A stretch of 64,000 nucleotides of DNA from Pseudomonas sp. p1(2021b) (GTDB lineage: Bacteria; Pseudomonadota; Gammaproteobacteria; Pseudomonadales; Pseudomonadaceae): assembly GCF_020151015.1 (NCBI RefSeq), contig NZ_CP083746.1, positions 3,067,001-3,131,000 on the forward strand, given 5' to 3'. This document shows, in pieces, positions 24,636-33,346 of the stretch (positions are counted from its first letter, which is position 1; every line of letters begins with the position of its first letter). Under the pieces are notes generated by a model. The model was given only the letters and a program-made list of their open reading frames with translations, was not told the origin of the DNA and searched no databases. The position numbers and the translations under genes are program-made.

Positions 24636-25820
24636 ATGAGCAACGCAGAGATCTACGTCGTAAGCGCAGTCCGTTCGGCCATCGGTGGTTTCGGTGGGTC
24701 ACTCAAGGACCTGCCGCTGGCAGACCTGGCCAGCGCCATCAGCCGCGCCGCCATCGAGCGTTCGGGGGTGGCCGCCACCGACATCGGCCATGTGGTCATG
24801 GGGACCGTCATCCCCACCGAGCCCCGCGATGCCTACCTCAGCCGCGTCGCCTCGATGAATGCCGGCGTGCCCAAGGAAACCCCGGCCTTCAACGTCAACC
24901 GCCTGTGCGGCTCGGGCCTGCAGGCCATCGTCTCGGCCGCGCAGACCCTGCTGCTGGGCGATACCGACGTGGCCCTGGCCGCCGGCGCCGAGTCCATGAG
25001 CCGTGGCCCCTACCTGCTGCCGCAAGCGCGCTGGGGCGCACGCATGGGCGACCTGCAAGGCATCGACTATACCGTGGGCGTGTTGCAGGACCCCTTCGAA
25101 CACTTCCACATGGGCATCACCGCCGAAAACGTCGCGGCCAAGCACGGCATCACCCGGGAAATGCAGGATGAGCTGGCCCTGACCAGCCAACGCCGCGCCG
25201 CCCGCGCCATTGCCGAAGGCCGTTTCACCAGCCAGATCGTCCCTATCGAGCTGAAAACCCGCAAAGGCAGCGTGCAGTTCAGCACCGACGAGCACGTGCG
25301 CGCCGAAGTGACCGCCGAGCAACTGGCCGGTATGAAGCCGGTGTTCAAGAAGGACGGCAGCGTCACCGCCGGCAATGCCAGCGGTATCAACGATGGTGCA
25401 GCCGGCTTGGTCCTGGCCACCGGTGAAGCCGTGCGTCGCCTGGGCCTCAAGCCCCTGGCGCGCCTGGTGGCCTACGCCCATGCCGGCGTCGAGCCGGAGC
25501 TGATGGGCCTGGGCCCGATCCCGGCTACGCGCAAGGTGCTGGAAAAAGCCGGCCTGGCCATCCACGACCTGGATGTGATCGAGTCCAACGAAGCCTTCGC
25601 CGCCCAGGCCTGCGCCGTGGCCCGTGCACTGGACTTCGACCCGGAGAAGGTCAACCCGAACGGTTCGGGCATCTCCCTCGGTCACCCGGTCGGCGCCACT
25701 GGTGCGATCATCGCCACCAAGGCCATCCATGAACTGCACCGCACCCAGGGCCGCTATGCCCTGGCCACCATGTGCATCGGCGGTGGTCAAGGCATCGCTG
25801 TGGTCTTCGAGCGCGTTTGA
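24636..25820 (+). CDS. bktB: Beta-ketothiolase (acetyl-CoA C-acyltransferase)
   Basis: A 394-residue thiolase that joins or cleaves beta-ketoacyl-CoAs. The acyl-accepting cysteine is in NRLCGSGLQAIVSAAQ (near residue 90). The C-terminal His and Cys are in GSGISLGHPVGATGA and MCIGGGQGIAVVFE. ATG at 24636 gives the normal length. It is followed after 11 bp by a 3-hydroxyacyl-CoA dehydrogenase gene, so the pair performs the last two steps of beta-oxidation. The gene order resembles the P. putida bktB locus. Confidence 0.9.
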   Translation: MSNAEIYVVSAVRSAIGGFGGSLKDLPLADLASAISRAAIERSGVAATDIGHVVMGTVIPTEPRDAYLSRVASMNAGVPKETPAFNVNRLCGSGLQAIVSAAQTLLLGDTDVALAAGAESMSRGPYLLPQARWGARMGDLQGIDYTVGVLQDPFEHFHMGITAENVAAKHGITREMQDELALTSQRRAARAIAEGRFTSQIVPIELKTRKGSVQFSTDEHVRAEVTAEQLAGMKPVFKKDGSVTAGNASGINDGAAGLVLATGEAVRRLGLKPLARLVAYAHAGVEPELMGLGPIPATRKVLEKAGLAIHDLDVIESNEAFAAQACAVARALDFDPEKVNPNGSGISLGHPVGATGAIIATKAIHELHRTQGRYALATMCIGGGQGIAVVFERV

Positions 25821-25831
25821 GGAGTCTGGAC

Positions 25832-26680
25832 GTGAGCATTCAACAGATTGCCGTGATCGGCGCCGGCACCATGGGCAACGGCATCGCCCAAGTCTGCGCC
25901 GTGGCGGGCTACCAGGTGCTGCTGATCGATGTGTCCGAGGCGGCGCTGGAGCGCGGCGTGGCGACCCTGGGCAAGAACCTGGAACGCCAGGTCAACAAAG
26001 GTACACTGGAAGCCGACCAGGCCCAGGCGGCCAGGACGCGCATCCGCACCAGCACCGACTATGCCGAGCTGGCCAGCGCGCAGCTGGTGATCGAGGCAGC
26101 CACCGAGAACCTCGAACTCAAGCAACGCATCCTCAAGCAAGTCGCCGCCCAGGTACCCGATGATTGCCTGATCGCCACCAATACCTCGTCGCTGTCGGTC
26201 ACTGCCCTTGCCGCCAGCATCGAGCACCCGGAGCGCTTCATCGGTGTGCACTTCTTCAACCCGGTGCCGATGATGGCCCTGGTGGAGATCATCCGCGGCC
26301 TGCAGACCAGCGACAGCACCTATGCCCAGGCGCTGGTGGTGACCGAGAAACTGGGCAAGACGCCGATCACCGCCGGTAACCGACCAGGCTTCGTGGTCAA
26401 CCGCATCCTGGTGCCGATGATCAACGAGGCGATCTTCGTGCGCCAGGAAGGCCTGGCCAGTGCCGAGGACATCGACACCGGCATGCGCCTGGGCTGCAAC
26501 CAGCCGATCGGCCCGCTGGCCCTGGCCGACCTGATCGGCCTGGATACCTTGCTGGCGATCATGGAGGCCTTCCACGAGGGTTTCAACGACAGCAAGTACC
26601 GCCCTGCCCCGCTGCTCAAGGAAATGGTCGCTGCCGGCTACCTGGGCCGCAAGAGCGGTCGCGGTTTCTTCATCTACTGA
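25832..26680 (+). CDS. 3-hydroxybutyryl-CoA (3-hydroxyacyl-CoA) dehydrogenase
   Basis: A 282-residue NAD enzyme that oxidises 3-hydroxyacyl-CoA to 3-ketoacyl-CoA, the substrate of the thiolase before it. The Rossmann motif VIGAGTMGNGIAQVCA is at the start; the catalytic His/Glu are in GVHFFNPVPMMALVEI, and NRPGFVVNRILVPMINEA links to the C-terminal helical domain. Start is GTG at 25832, with GAGGAG upstream. It is followed after 13 bp by the TetR gene. Confidence 0.9.
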   Translation: MSIQQIAVIGAGTMGNGIAQVCAVAGYQVLLIDVSEAALERGVATLGKNLERQVNKGTLEADQAQAARTRIRTSTDYAELASAQLVIEAATENLELKQRILKQVAAQVPDDCLIATNTSSLSVTALAASIEHPERFIGVHFFNPVPMMALVEIIRGLQTSDSTYAQALVVTEKLGKTPITAGNRPGFVVNRILVPMINEAIFVRQEGLASAEDIDTGMRLGCNQPIGPLALADLIGLDTLLAIMEAFHEGFNDSKYRPAPLLKEMVAAGYLGRKSGRGFFIY

Positions 26681-26693
26681 TCGGGAGTGCACC

Positions 26694-27278
26694 ATGCCAG
26701 TCACCGCCGCCCTACGCTGTGCGAACTTCGAAGAGCGCCGCGACAAGGCCATGGCGCTCTTTGCCGAAAAAGGCTTTGGCCAGGTGAGCATGCGCGAGCT
26801 GGCGGCGCATGTGGGCCTGACCCCAGGTTCGCTGTATCACCATTTCCCCAGCAAACAGGACCTGTTGTACGACTTGATCGAGGAGCTCTATGAAGAGCTG
26901 CAAGCGACCCTCGATCAAGGCCGGCGTGCCCTCGCGCGCGGCCAGGCGGTGCTGCCTTGTTTGATTGCCGCACATTGGCAGTTGCACGAGGAGCGCCCCC
27001 TGCAGTTCCGCCTGGCCGAGCGGGATTTCTGCTGCCTGAGCGAGGACCAGCAAGCCCGTCTGGCCAGTGCACGGGCACGCTACGAGAAAGGCCTGCTGCA
27101 CCTGATCGCGCCACACGCCCGGCTGCAGGGCCAAGCCTTGGCGGCCACCGGGCATGTGCTGGCCACACTGCTCAACCAGCTGCCCGGGCTGCTGCGCGGG
27201 CGTGGGCTGGACAGCGACCAAGGGCTGGCCTTGATGCAGAGCCTGTTGCTCGGCGCGCTGGAACGTACGCTGGGCTAG
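26694..27278 (+). CDS. TetR/AcrR-family regulator
   Basis: A 194-residue TetR regulator. The HTH (VSMRELAAHVGLTPGSLYHHFPSKQDLLYDLIEELYEEL) lies near residues 28–66, and the C-terminal half is the usual helical ligand domain. As third gene of the thiolase operon it probably responds to an acyl-CoA and represses its own operon, though the AraC protein divergent from the operon is a competing regulator. Confidence 0.87.
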   Translation: MPVTAALRCANFEERRDKAMALFAEKGFGQVSMRELAAHVGLTPGSLYHHFPSKQDLLYDLIEELYEELQATLDQGRRALARGQAVLPCLIAAHWQLHEERPLQFRLAERDFCCLSEDQQARLASARARYEKGLLHLIAPHARLQGQALAATGHVLATLLNQLPGLLRGRGLDSDQGLALMQSLLLGALERTLG

Positions 27279-27567
27279 ACCGGCTGGACCGGTGTCGGGA
27301 GCTGCCACTGCAGCGTCAATCGACGTATTGCCGCCTTGGTCAACGCCGGCCACTTGAGCTGCCATTGGTTCGCCTGTGCCTGAAGCGCATCAAATGCCTG
27401 CCGGGCCCCACCACGGTTGGACAATGTTGCTCACCACCTCTGCGAAACGTATTTGACTGGGGTGGCCCGGCTGCTCCAGGTCCTTGTACCCCGATAAATG
27501 AAGCGGTGAGGCTAGAGAGGACGGTCCAGGCGCACGCGTTGAATAGTTACGTCTGGCAAGCCAGCGA
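27279..27567. other. Gap without a recognised gene
   Basis: These 289 bp separate the TetR stop from the anti-sigma stop. No ORF, tRNA fold, REP copy or clear terminator could be supported. Base use is a little more AT-rich than in the flanking genes. Confidence 0.4.
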
Positions 27568-28320
27568 CTACAGGCTCACACCCAACGCCTGACGCAATTG
27601 ATCGGCACGTCCATCGTCGGCGGCGCCGACCAAGGCAAAGTTGTAAGCACCATGGGACCAGTAGCGCGCTTCGAGCTGCCCCTCCGTCCGCTGCCCGCTG
27701 GGCATGCGTGCAAACCGTTCGCTGGGTGAGCGCAGGAACAGGCTGATGCGCTTCCCCTTGTTGTCCTGAAACACCAGCAGCGCCGCCGGGCCCTGTTCGT
27801 TGCTCAGCAGCCGGGCGCCCACCGGCTGGAACCCATAGACACCTAGGTCCGGCAACTGCCCTACGCGGTCGAAGTGGCGCTCGAGCCAAGCCTGCAGGTG
27901 CTGCGGGTCGCCGGCCTGGACATCCAGCGTGGCCGCCCCTGCAAACAGACGATGGGCCTGCACGGCGTCTGCCATCGGCAAGGTATCGGCCGTCAGCGTC
28001 GCTTCACGGGCTTGCCAGCCACCGAACCCACCCACGCCCAGCGCCAGAAGCAGCAGCGCAGCCGATGCCCACTGCCGCTGGCGACGCCGACGCAAGCGCC
28101 GCCTTAACTGGCCAAGGTCCAAGTCGGTAGCAGTGCTGTTCTGCCCGAAGCCGGCCAAGGCCGCGCGCAGGCGCCGGGCGTCGTTGCGCCACGCGTCCAC
28201 CCGCGCCGACTCTTGCGGATTAGCTGCCAGCCAGGCCTGAACCTGGGCTCTGCGCACCGGGTCGAGCCGGTCATCGACGTAGGCATGCAGCTCATGTTCG
28301 GTGGGAATCAACAGGGTCAT
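27568..28320 (-). CDS. Membrane anti-sigma factor
   Basis: A 250-residue protein with a cytoplasmic N-terminal region (~1–80), one membrane helix (WASAALLLLALGVGGFGGW, ~82–100) and a periplasmic domain of ~150 residues. The N-terminus (HELHAYVDDRLDPVRRAQVQAWLAANP) is the typical opening of RskA/NepR-unrelated, single-TM anti-sigma factors. No zinc HxxxCxxC motif is visible. Its ATG overlaps the sigma stop (ATGA), so it is co-translated with and should bind that sigma factor. Confidence 0.83.
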   Translation of the reverse strand: MTLLIPTEHELHAYVDDRLDPVRRAQVQAWLAANPQESARVDAWRNDARRLRAALAGFGQNSTATDLDLGQLRRRLRRRRQRQWASAALLLLALGVGGFGGWQAREATLTADTLPMADAVQAHRLFAGAATLDVQAGDPQHLQAWLERHFDRVGQLPDLGVYGFQPVGARLLSNEQGPAALLVFQDNKGKRISLFLRSPSERFARMPSGQRTEGQLEARYWSHGAYNFALVGAADDGRADQLRQALGVSL

Positions 28321-28832
28321 TTCAGTCTCCGCAAGGCCGGTGGCGTGGGCTGGCCCTCGGTCAAGTCGCGCAGGGCGGCACGGGCACGCGACAGGCGCGA
28401 CATGACCGTACCGATAGGGATGCCCAAGGCTTGGGCGGCCTCCTTGTAGCTCAACCCTTCGACACTCACCAGCAACAGCAGCGCACGCTGTTCGGTGGAC
28501 AATCGGGCGAAGGCCGCAAGATCGGCATGGGCCAGGACGATGCGCTCGGTTTCGCCACCCACCGCTTCCTCCTGGCCACGCCCGAACCAGGCCAGCCAGC
28601 GGGCATGCAGGCGCTCGCGGCGCTTGCCGTCGAGAAACAGCCGATAAAGGATGGTGAACAACCAGGCGCGCAGGCTGTCGGCGTCACGCTGCTGCCCGCT
28701 GCGGCGCAAGGCGCGCTCGACGGTGGCCTGGACCAGATCGTCGGCGCTGCCCGACTCACGGCACAGCCACAACGCGAAGCGGCGCAGCCGTTGCAGCAAT
28801 TCGCGCCATTGTTGTTCATCCAGGTCATGCAT
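28317..28832 (-). CDS. ECF-type RNA polymerase sigma factor
   Basis: A 171-residue sigma-70 family ECF protein. Region 2 is near residues 12–75 (RRFALWLCRESGSADDLVQATVERALRR…LRAWLFTILYRLFLD). Region 4 is near 110–160 (STEQRALLLLVSVEGLSYKEAAQALGIPIGTVMSRLSRARAAL). It is coupled to the anti-sigma gene and divergent from a catalase-like gene. The 25-bp inverted repeat between them carries a GGGAATAAAT/CGTC pair in each direction, which fits an ECF promoter and suggests autoregulation. Confidence 0.9.
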   Translation of the reverse strand: MHDLDEQQWRELLQRLRRFALWLCRESGSADDLVQATVERALRRSGQQRDADSLRAWLFTILYRLFLDGKRRERLHARWLAWFGRGQEEAVGGETERIVLAHADLAAFARLSTEQRALLLLVSVEGLSYKEAAQALGIPIGTVMSRLSRARAALRDLTEGQPTPPALRRLK

Positions 28833-28872
28833 GGTCAGGTCCCGGGCCTTTGAGAGTCAGTCTAAGGGGGCA

Positions 28873-28929
28873 GACGCGCCGGCACGACATTTATTCCCAC
28901 GGCGGGAATAAATCTCCAGCCAGCCCGTC
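28873..28929. promoter_or_regulatory. Back-to-back ECF-type promoters sharing one inverted repeat
   Basis: ATTTATTCCC (28889–28898) and GGGAATAAAT (28904–28913) are perfect 10-bp arms around ACGGC. In each direction GGGAATAAAT is followed after exactly 12 bp by CGTC: at 28926–28929 on the plus strand (towards the catalase gene) and at 28873–28876 on the minus strand (towards the sigma gene). This fits −35/−10 elements of one ECF sigma factor. Confidence 0.6.
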
Positions 28930-28961
28930 GTACCGGCTCATTCACTGCGTGGAACCCGACC

Positions 28962-30008
28962 ATGACCACTCCTCTGCACGGCCCGGCCAAGGCCTTGCGC
29001 CTGGCGGCGATCGGCGCGACCCTGCTGACCCTGGGCGCCGGCTTCGCCTACGCCGCCGGCTGGATCGGCGCCCCGGCGCTGACGCCTCAACGCATCATCG
29101 ACACCTTCGAAGCCCAGGCCGGCCATTACCCGGGCTATCGCAAGAACCACGCCAAAGGCTTGTGCGTGAGCGGCTATTTCCAGAGCAGCGGGCTGGCCGA
29201 GCCGCTGTCCAGCGCGAGAGTGTTCAGCCAGCCCCGGGTGCCGGTCATTGGCCGCTTTGCCATCGGCGGCGCCAACCCGTTCGCCCCAGACACCAGCATC
29301 CCGGTACGCAGCCTGGCCCTGCAGTTCAGCACCGATGACGGGCACATCTGGCGGACCGGCATGAACAACCCGCCAGTGCTCGCGATCGGCACGCCGCAAG
29401 CGTTCTACGAACAGGTCCTGGCCATGGCGCCGGATCCGGCCACCGGCAAACCGAACCCGGCAAGACTGCAAGCCTTCTTCGCTGCGCATCCGGAGAGTGC
29501 GGCCTTCCGTCAGTGGGCCGCCAGCTACAAACCCAGCGACAGCTTCGCCAGCACCCCGTACCACAGCATCAATGCCTTCGTGCTCAAGGACGGCGGCGGC
29601 ACGGCCCACCCGGTGCGTTGGCAACTGGAGCCCCAGACCCCCTTCGCCCCGCTGCCAGCGCAGATCGACGACAAGCAGTTCCTGCAACACGATCTGCAAC
29701 AACGCCTGAGCCAGGGCCCGCTACGCTGGAGCCTGATCCTGGTACTCGCCGAGCCAGACGACCCACAGGACGACGCCTCGCGCCCCTGGCCCGCCGAACG
29801 GCGCCGCGTCGATGCTGGCACCCTGGTCATCGAACAGGCCGACGCGCCCGAGCAAGGCGCCTGCCGCGACATCAACTTCGACCCGCTGATCCTGCCCCCG
29901 GGCATCACGCCTTCTGCCGACCCGATCCTGGCCGCCCGCTCGGCCGCGTACTCGGAGTCCTTCAATCGCCGCAGCCGCGAGTCCCTCGATACCGGAGCCC
30001 GTCCATGA
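28962..30008 (+). CDS. Exported catalase-related peroxidase (SrpA-like)
   Basis: A 348-residue heme peroxidase of the small catalase family. An N-terminal hydrophobic segment (LRLAAIGATLLTLGAGFAYA) should export or anchor it in the periplasm. The catalase core is seen in GYRKNHAKGLCVSGYF, PVIGRFAIGGANPFAPD, VRSLALQFSTDDG and YHSINAFVLKD, the last carrying the tyrosine region used for heme. It overlaps the cytochrome b561 gene by ATGA. With the divergent sigma/anti-sigma pair it makes a peroxide-stress module. Confidence 0.87.
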   Translation: MTTPLHGPAKALRLAAIGATLLTLGAGFAYAAGWIGAPALTPQRIIDTFEAQAGHYPGYRKNHAKGLCVSGYFQSSGLAEPLSSARVFSQPRVPVIGRFAIGGANPFAPDTSIPVRSLALQFSTDDGHIWRTGMNNPPVLAIGTPQAFYEQVLAMAPDPATGKPNPARLQAFFAAHPESAAFRQWAASYKPSDSFASTPYHSINAFVLKDGGGTAHPVRWQLEPQTPFAPLPAQIDDKQFLQHDLQQRLSQGPLRWSLILVLAEPDDPQDDASRPWPAERRRVDAGTLVIEQADAPEQGACRDINFDPLILPPGITPSADPILAARSAAYSESFNRRSRESLDTGARP

Positions 30009-30538
30009 CCGTCACTGTCTTCCATCCCCTCGCCCGGCTGGTGCACTGGCTGATGGCCGTGCTGATCCTGGCAATGCTGTTCATCGGCGTGAGCATGGTC
30101 GGCGACCTGTCGCCCCGCCATCCACTGATGGTCGAGCTGCACAAGGCCACGGGCCTGGCCTTGCTGGTGCTGGTGGTGTTGCGCATCGGCCTGCGCCTGG
30201 CGCTGCCCCATCCCCCCTTGCCACATGACCTGCCGGCGATCCAGCGCCTGGCCGCCGGTGCCTCGCACCTACTGCTGTATGCCCTGATGCTGGCCATGCC
30301 GCTGCTGGGCTGGGCCATGCTGTCGGCCGGTGACTACCCGCGCCCGCTGCAATTGCCGGCTATCGCCCCGCACAACCTGCAACTGTACGCAGCGCTGCGC
30401 CGGGCCCACGGCTGGGCCGGCTACCTGCTGTTCGCCACCATCCTCGTCCACCTGGGAGCCGCCTTGATGCATGCCTGGGTGCACCGGGATGGCGTATTGC
30501 GTAGCATGTGGCCTGGCCCTGTGCGCCGCAGCGAATGA
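30005..30538 (+). CDS. Cytochrome b561
   Basis: A 177-residue inner-membrane diheme cytochrome with four helices. Candidate heme histidines are in ARLVHWLMAV, MVELHKATGL, GASHLLLYAL and RRAHGWAGYLL. It should carry quinol electrons, possibly to the periplasmic peroxidase encoded just before it. Its ATG overlaps the catalase TGA, giving a two-gene operon under the ECF-type promoter. Confidence 0.88.
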   Translation: MTVTVFHPLARLVHWLMAVLILAMLFIGVSMVGDLSPRHPLMVELHKATGLALLVLVVLRIGLRLALPHPPLPHDLPAIQRLAAGASHLLLYALMLAMPLLGWAMLSAGDYPRPLQLPAIAPHNLQLYAALRRAHGWAGYLLFATILVHLGAALMHAWVHRDGVLRSMWPGPVRRSE

Positions 30539-30586
30539 GCGTTGCGGGGCAGCCTGGGCATAGACTTCCAACCGACTGGACTGCCC

Positions 30587-31792
30587 ATGACCGCTGCAAA
30601 GGACCCTGCTGCTTCAACGCCCCCTGCGACCCTGGACCTGCGCCCACTGCTGCTGATCAGCGGCGCATGCACCCTATCGATGATGGCCTTCGTGTCGTTG
30701 ATCGGCCCGATCGCGCGCCAGCTGGGGATGGCCACCTGGCAGGCTGGCGCTGCGGTCACCGTTGCGGGCGTGGTCTGGGTGATATTGGCCCAGCCCTGGG
30801 GACGCGCCGCCGACCGCTACGGGCGCAGGCGCATCCTGCTGCTGGGCAGCGCGGGGTTCACGCTTTCATATTGGTCGCTGTGCCTCTTCATCGACGGCGC
30901 GCTGCGCTGGATGCCGGGGGCGACCCTGGCATTCGTCGGCCTGATGCTCACCCGCGGCATGATCGGCGCCTTCTATGCCGCCTTGCCGGTCAGCGCCAAT
31001 GCCCTGATCGCCGACCATGTCGAGCCGCAACGCCGAGTGCGCGCCATGGCCTCGCTGGGCGCTGCCAATGCCGTCGGGCTGGTGCTGGGCCCGGCACTGG
31101 CGGCGCTGCTGGCGCGCCACAGTTTGAGCATGCCCTTCTATGTGATGTCGCTGCTGCCAGCGGGCGCCTTCCTCGTGCTGCTGTTCAAGCTCAAGCCGCC
31201 ACCCTTGGCGCACAGCCATGGGCCTAGCCCGGTACGGCTGGGTGACCGACGCCTGCGTCGCCCCTTGTTGGTAGCTTTCAGCGCCATGCTCAGCGTGACG
31301 GTGTCGCAGATCACCGTCGGCTTCTTCGCGCTCGATCGTCTGCAACTGGGTCCGGCCGATGCCGCCCAGGCTGCCGGCATCGCCCTGACCATGGTGGGCG
31401 TGGCGCTGATACTGGTGCAGGTGCTGCTACGGCGTTTGGAGTGGCCGCCGCTGAAGATGATCCGCATCGGTGCCAGCGTCTCGGCCCTGGGCTTCGCCTG
31501 TGCCGCACTGGCCGCCAGCGCACCCTGGCTGTGGGCTTCGTTCTTCGTCGCGGCTGGCGGTATGGGCTTTGTCTTCCCTGCCTTCTCGGCCTTGGCGGCC
31601 AATGCCATGCATGCCTCGGAACAAGGCGCGACCGCCGGTTCCGTTGGCGCCGCCCAGGGCATGGGCGCGGTGATCGGGCCGCTGGCCGGCACCTTGGTCT
31701 ATGCCCTCGACCCTCGCCTGCCCTTCCTGGCGGTGGGCATGCTGTTACTGGTGATCGGAGTGTGGCCGACGCCCACCGACCAACGCCACTGA
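30587..31792 (+). CDS. MFS drug/siderophore-type exporter (DHA1-like)
   Basis: A 401-residue carrier with about 12 helices. The DHA1 loop motif GRAADRYGRRRILLLGS is present between helices 2 and 3, and a motif-C-like SLGAANAVGLVLGPALAALLA lies in helix 5. ATG at 30587 is preferred over the ATG at 30542, which would add a non-conserved tail. It is followed by an Xre-cupin regulator gene. Substrate unknown. Confidence 0.82.
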   Translation: MTAAKDPAASTPPATLDLRPLLLISGACTLSMMAFVSLIGPIARQLGMATWQAGAAVTVAGVVWVILAQPWGRAADRYGRRRILLLGSAGFTLSYWSLCLFIDGALRWMPGATLAFVGLMLTRGMIGAFYAALPVSANALIADHVEPQRRVRAMASLGAANAVGLVLGPALAALLARHSLSMPFYVMSLLPAGAFLVLLFKLKPPPLAHSHGPSPVRLGDRRLRRPLLVAFSAMLSVTVSQITVGFFALDRLQLGPADAAQAAGIALTMVGVALILVQVLLRRLEWPPLKMIRIGASVSALGFACAALAASAPWLWASFFVAAGGMGFVFPAFSALAANAMHASEQGATAGSVGAAQGMGAVIGPLAGTLVYALDPRLPFLAVGMLLLVIGVWPTPTDQRH

Positions 31793-31874
31793 CAAGCACA
31801 GCGCGTTGCCGCCCAGAGTGTGCTTTAATGCGTCGCCCATTATTTTTGACACCTCTCTATCTAACAAGGCGGCT

Positions 31875-32420
31875 ATGGACACGGGGACACGACTCAAACT
31901 GGTGCGTGAACGCAACAATCTCTCCCAACGGGAACTGGCCCGCCGCAGCGGCCTGACCAACTCGACGATCTCGCAGATCGAACAGAACCGTGTCAGCCCG
32001 TCGGTCAGTTCCCTGAAAAAGCTGCTCGAAGGGATCCCCATGTCCCTGGCGGAGTTCTTCAGTTTCGACGAGCCAGTGCGCGAAGAGCGCTATGTGTTCC
32101 GTGCCGGCGAACAACCGGACCTCGGCCGCAACGGCCTGCGCATGCTGCTGGTCGGTGCCAGCGTCGAAGGTCGTCAGATGCGTATGCTGCGCGAGCTCTA
32201 TGCCCCCGGCGCCGACTCCGGCGAGCCGATCGTGCACTCCGAAGGCGAAGAATGCGGCCTGGTCACCCGCGGTACCGTGGAATTATGGGTGGATGGGCAT
32301 GTGAGCATTCTCAATTCCGGCGACGGGTACTACATCCCCACCACCTTGCCGCACAGTTTCAAGAACATCGGCCCCGACGAAGCCGAGATCATCAGCGCCA
32401 ATACCCCGGCCAACTTCTGA
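31875..32420 (+). CDS. Xre-family regulator with cupin domain (PuuR-like)
   Basis: A 181-residue regulator. The HTH_3 domain spans residues ~7–60 (LKLVRERNNLSQRELARRSGLTNSTISQIEQNR) and a C-terminal cupin spans ~105–178 (HSEGEECGLVTRGTVEL…GDGYYIPTTLPHSFKN). AAGGCGG lies before ATG 31875. The architecture matches PuuR, the repressor of putrescine use, and its many Pseudomonas paralogues; the ligand cannot be told. REP sequences follow. Confidence 0.87.
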   Translation: MDTGTRLKLVRERNNLSQRELARRSGLTNSTISQIEQNRVSPSVSSLKKLLEGIPMSLAEFFSFDEPVREERYVFRAGEQPDLGRNGLRMLLVGASVEGRQMRMLRELYAPGADSGEPIVHSEGEECGLVTRGTVELWVDGHVSILNSGDGYYIPTTLPHSFKNIGPDEAEIISANTPANF

Positions 32421-32507
32421 TCGCGTCTACACAATCCCTGTGGGAGATTACCCAGCCCTTTGGGCTGCGCTGTCGCGCAGAGAACAAGTGGCTAGCGCCG
32501 CCTTCTT

Positions 32508-32670
32508 CTGTAGGAGCGGGCTTGTCCCGCGATTGGGCCGGCCCAGCCGCCGCGGCTGTATGGCAAGGGCTTCGCCCTTGATCGCGGGACAAGCCCGCTC
32601 CTACAGGCCTTGTCAAATCAATGAGTTATGCGTTGTTCTATGAGAGCGGCCTCGTGCCGCGAAAGGAGGG
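32508..32670. repeat. REP cluster: facing pair plus a third element
   Basis: CTGTAGGAGCGGGCTTGTCC (starting 32510) faces its reverse complement at 32582–32607; a third copy of the other subtype (AGAGCGGCCTCGTGCCGCGA) lies near 32642–32667. They fill most of the 311-bp gap between the Xre-cupin gene and the next gene. Confidence 0.8.
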
Positions 32671-32731
32671 CAAAGCCCTCCCGGTTGCACAACGCTATGG
32701 TATGGTTTCGGTTTTGTCGGTAGGGCCTTGA

Positions 32732-33325
32732 ATGAAGCATGCTAGTGTCTTGTTCGGCCTCTTGCTCACCCTTCCTGTATTCGCACAAACCACCTGCCCG
32801 CCCGGCCAATACGAGGTGTGCCTGATGGGCTGCTTCTGCGCGCCAGTCGACCCCGGCCAGGCGGGCCAGATCCTCAAGGATATGGAAACCATGGCCTCCG
32901 GCAGCCTGGCCTTTGCCTTGCGCCAGGCCCGCGACGAGGCGACCGCCGCCGGCACCCAGCCGATCCCCCTGCACATCCGCGCCCAGCTCGAGCCCTGGTA
33001 CGACTTCGCCGTGCTCGATGCGGCGCGTTATCGCGTAGGCAACGAGCAGCAGATGAGCGCAGCCAATGCGGTGTTGCAAAACCCGGACGTGAATGCGGTG
33101 ACCTTGATCGATACGATCATCTTCCGCCATGCGCAGGATGCCGAGGACAATGTCGCGCTCTGGGCCCATGAACTCAAGCACGTGCAGCAGTACCAGGAGC
33201 TGGGTGTCGAGGAGTTCGCCCGACGGTATACGCGCAACTACGATGACCTCGAGGCGCCGGCCTACAAGATCGAAGCGCAGGTGGCCAAGGCGTTGCGACA
33301 GAACAGCGCCGGGCGAGCCCGATAG
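32732..33325 (+). CDS. Exported protein with zinc-peptidase-like HELKH motif (DUF4157-like)
   Basis: A 197-residue protein. Residues 1–18 are a signal peptide (LFGLLLTLPVFA-Q). The mature N-terminus is cysteine-rich (CPPGQYEVCLMGCFCAP). Near residue 148, LWAHELKHVQQYQ has the HExxH pattern of zincin peptidases and of DUF4157 proteins. A third zinc ligand is not obvious; the Glu in EEFARRYTRNYDD is a candidate. It converges on the tccC gene, 21 bp apart. An enzymatic role, toxin-related role or immunity role is not shown. Confidence 0.65.
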   Translation: MKHASVLFGLLLTLPVFAQTTCPPGQYEVCLMGCFCAPVDPGQAGQILKDMETMASGSLAFALRQARDEATAAGTQPIPLHIRAQLEPWYDFAVLDAARYRVGNEQQMSAANAVLQNPDVNAVTLIDTIIFRHAQDAEDNVALWAHELKHVQQYQELGVEEFARRYTRNYDDLEAPAYKIEAQVAKALRQNSAGRAR

Positions 33326-33346
33326 TGGAATCACGAGCAGCGTAAC

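Noticed and set aside
27279..27567. Possible decayed gene or tRNA in the TetR–anti-sigma gap
   Set aside because: No cloverleaf, no frame with family resemblance and no repeat could be supported.
32508..32670. CRISPR-like repeats
   Set aside because: The repeats alternate in orientation and have no regular spacers; they are REP elements.
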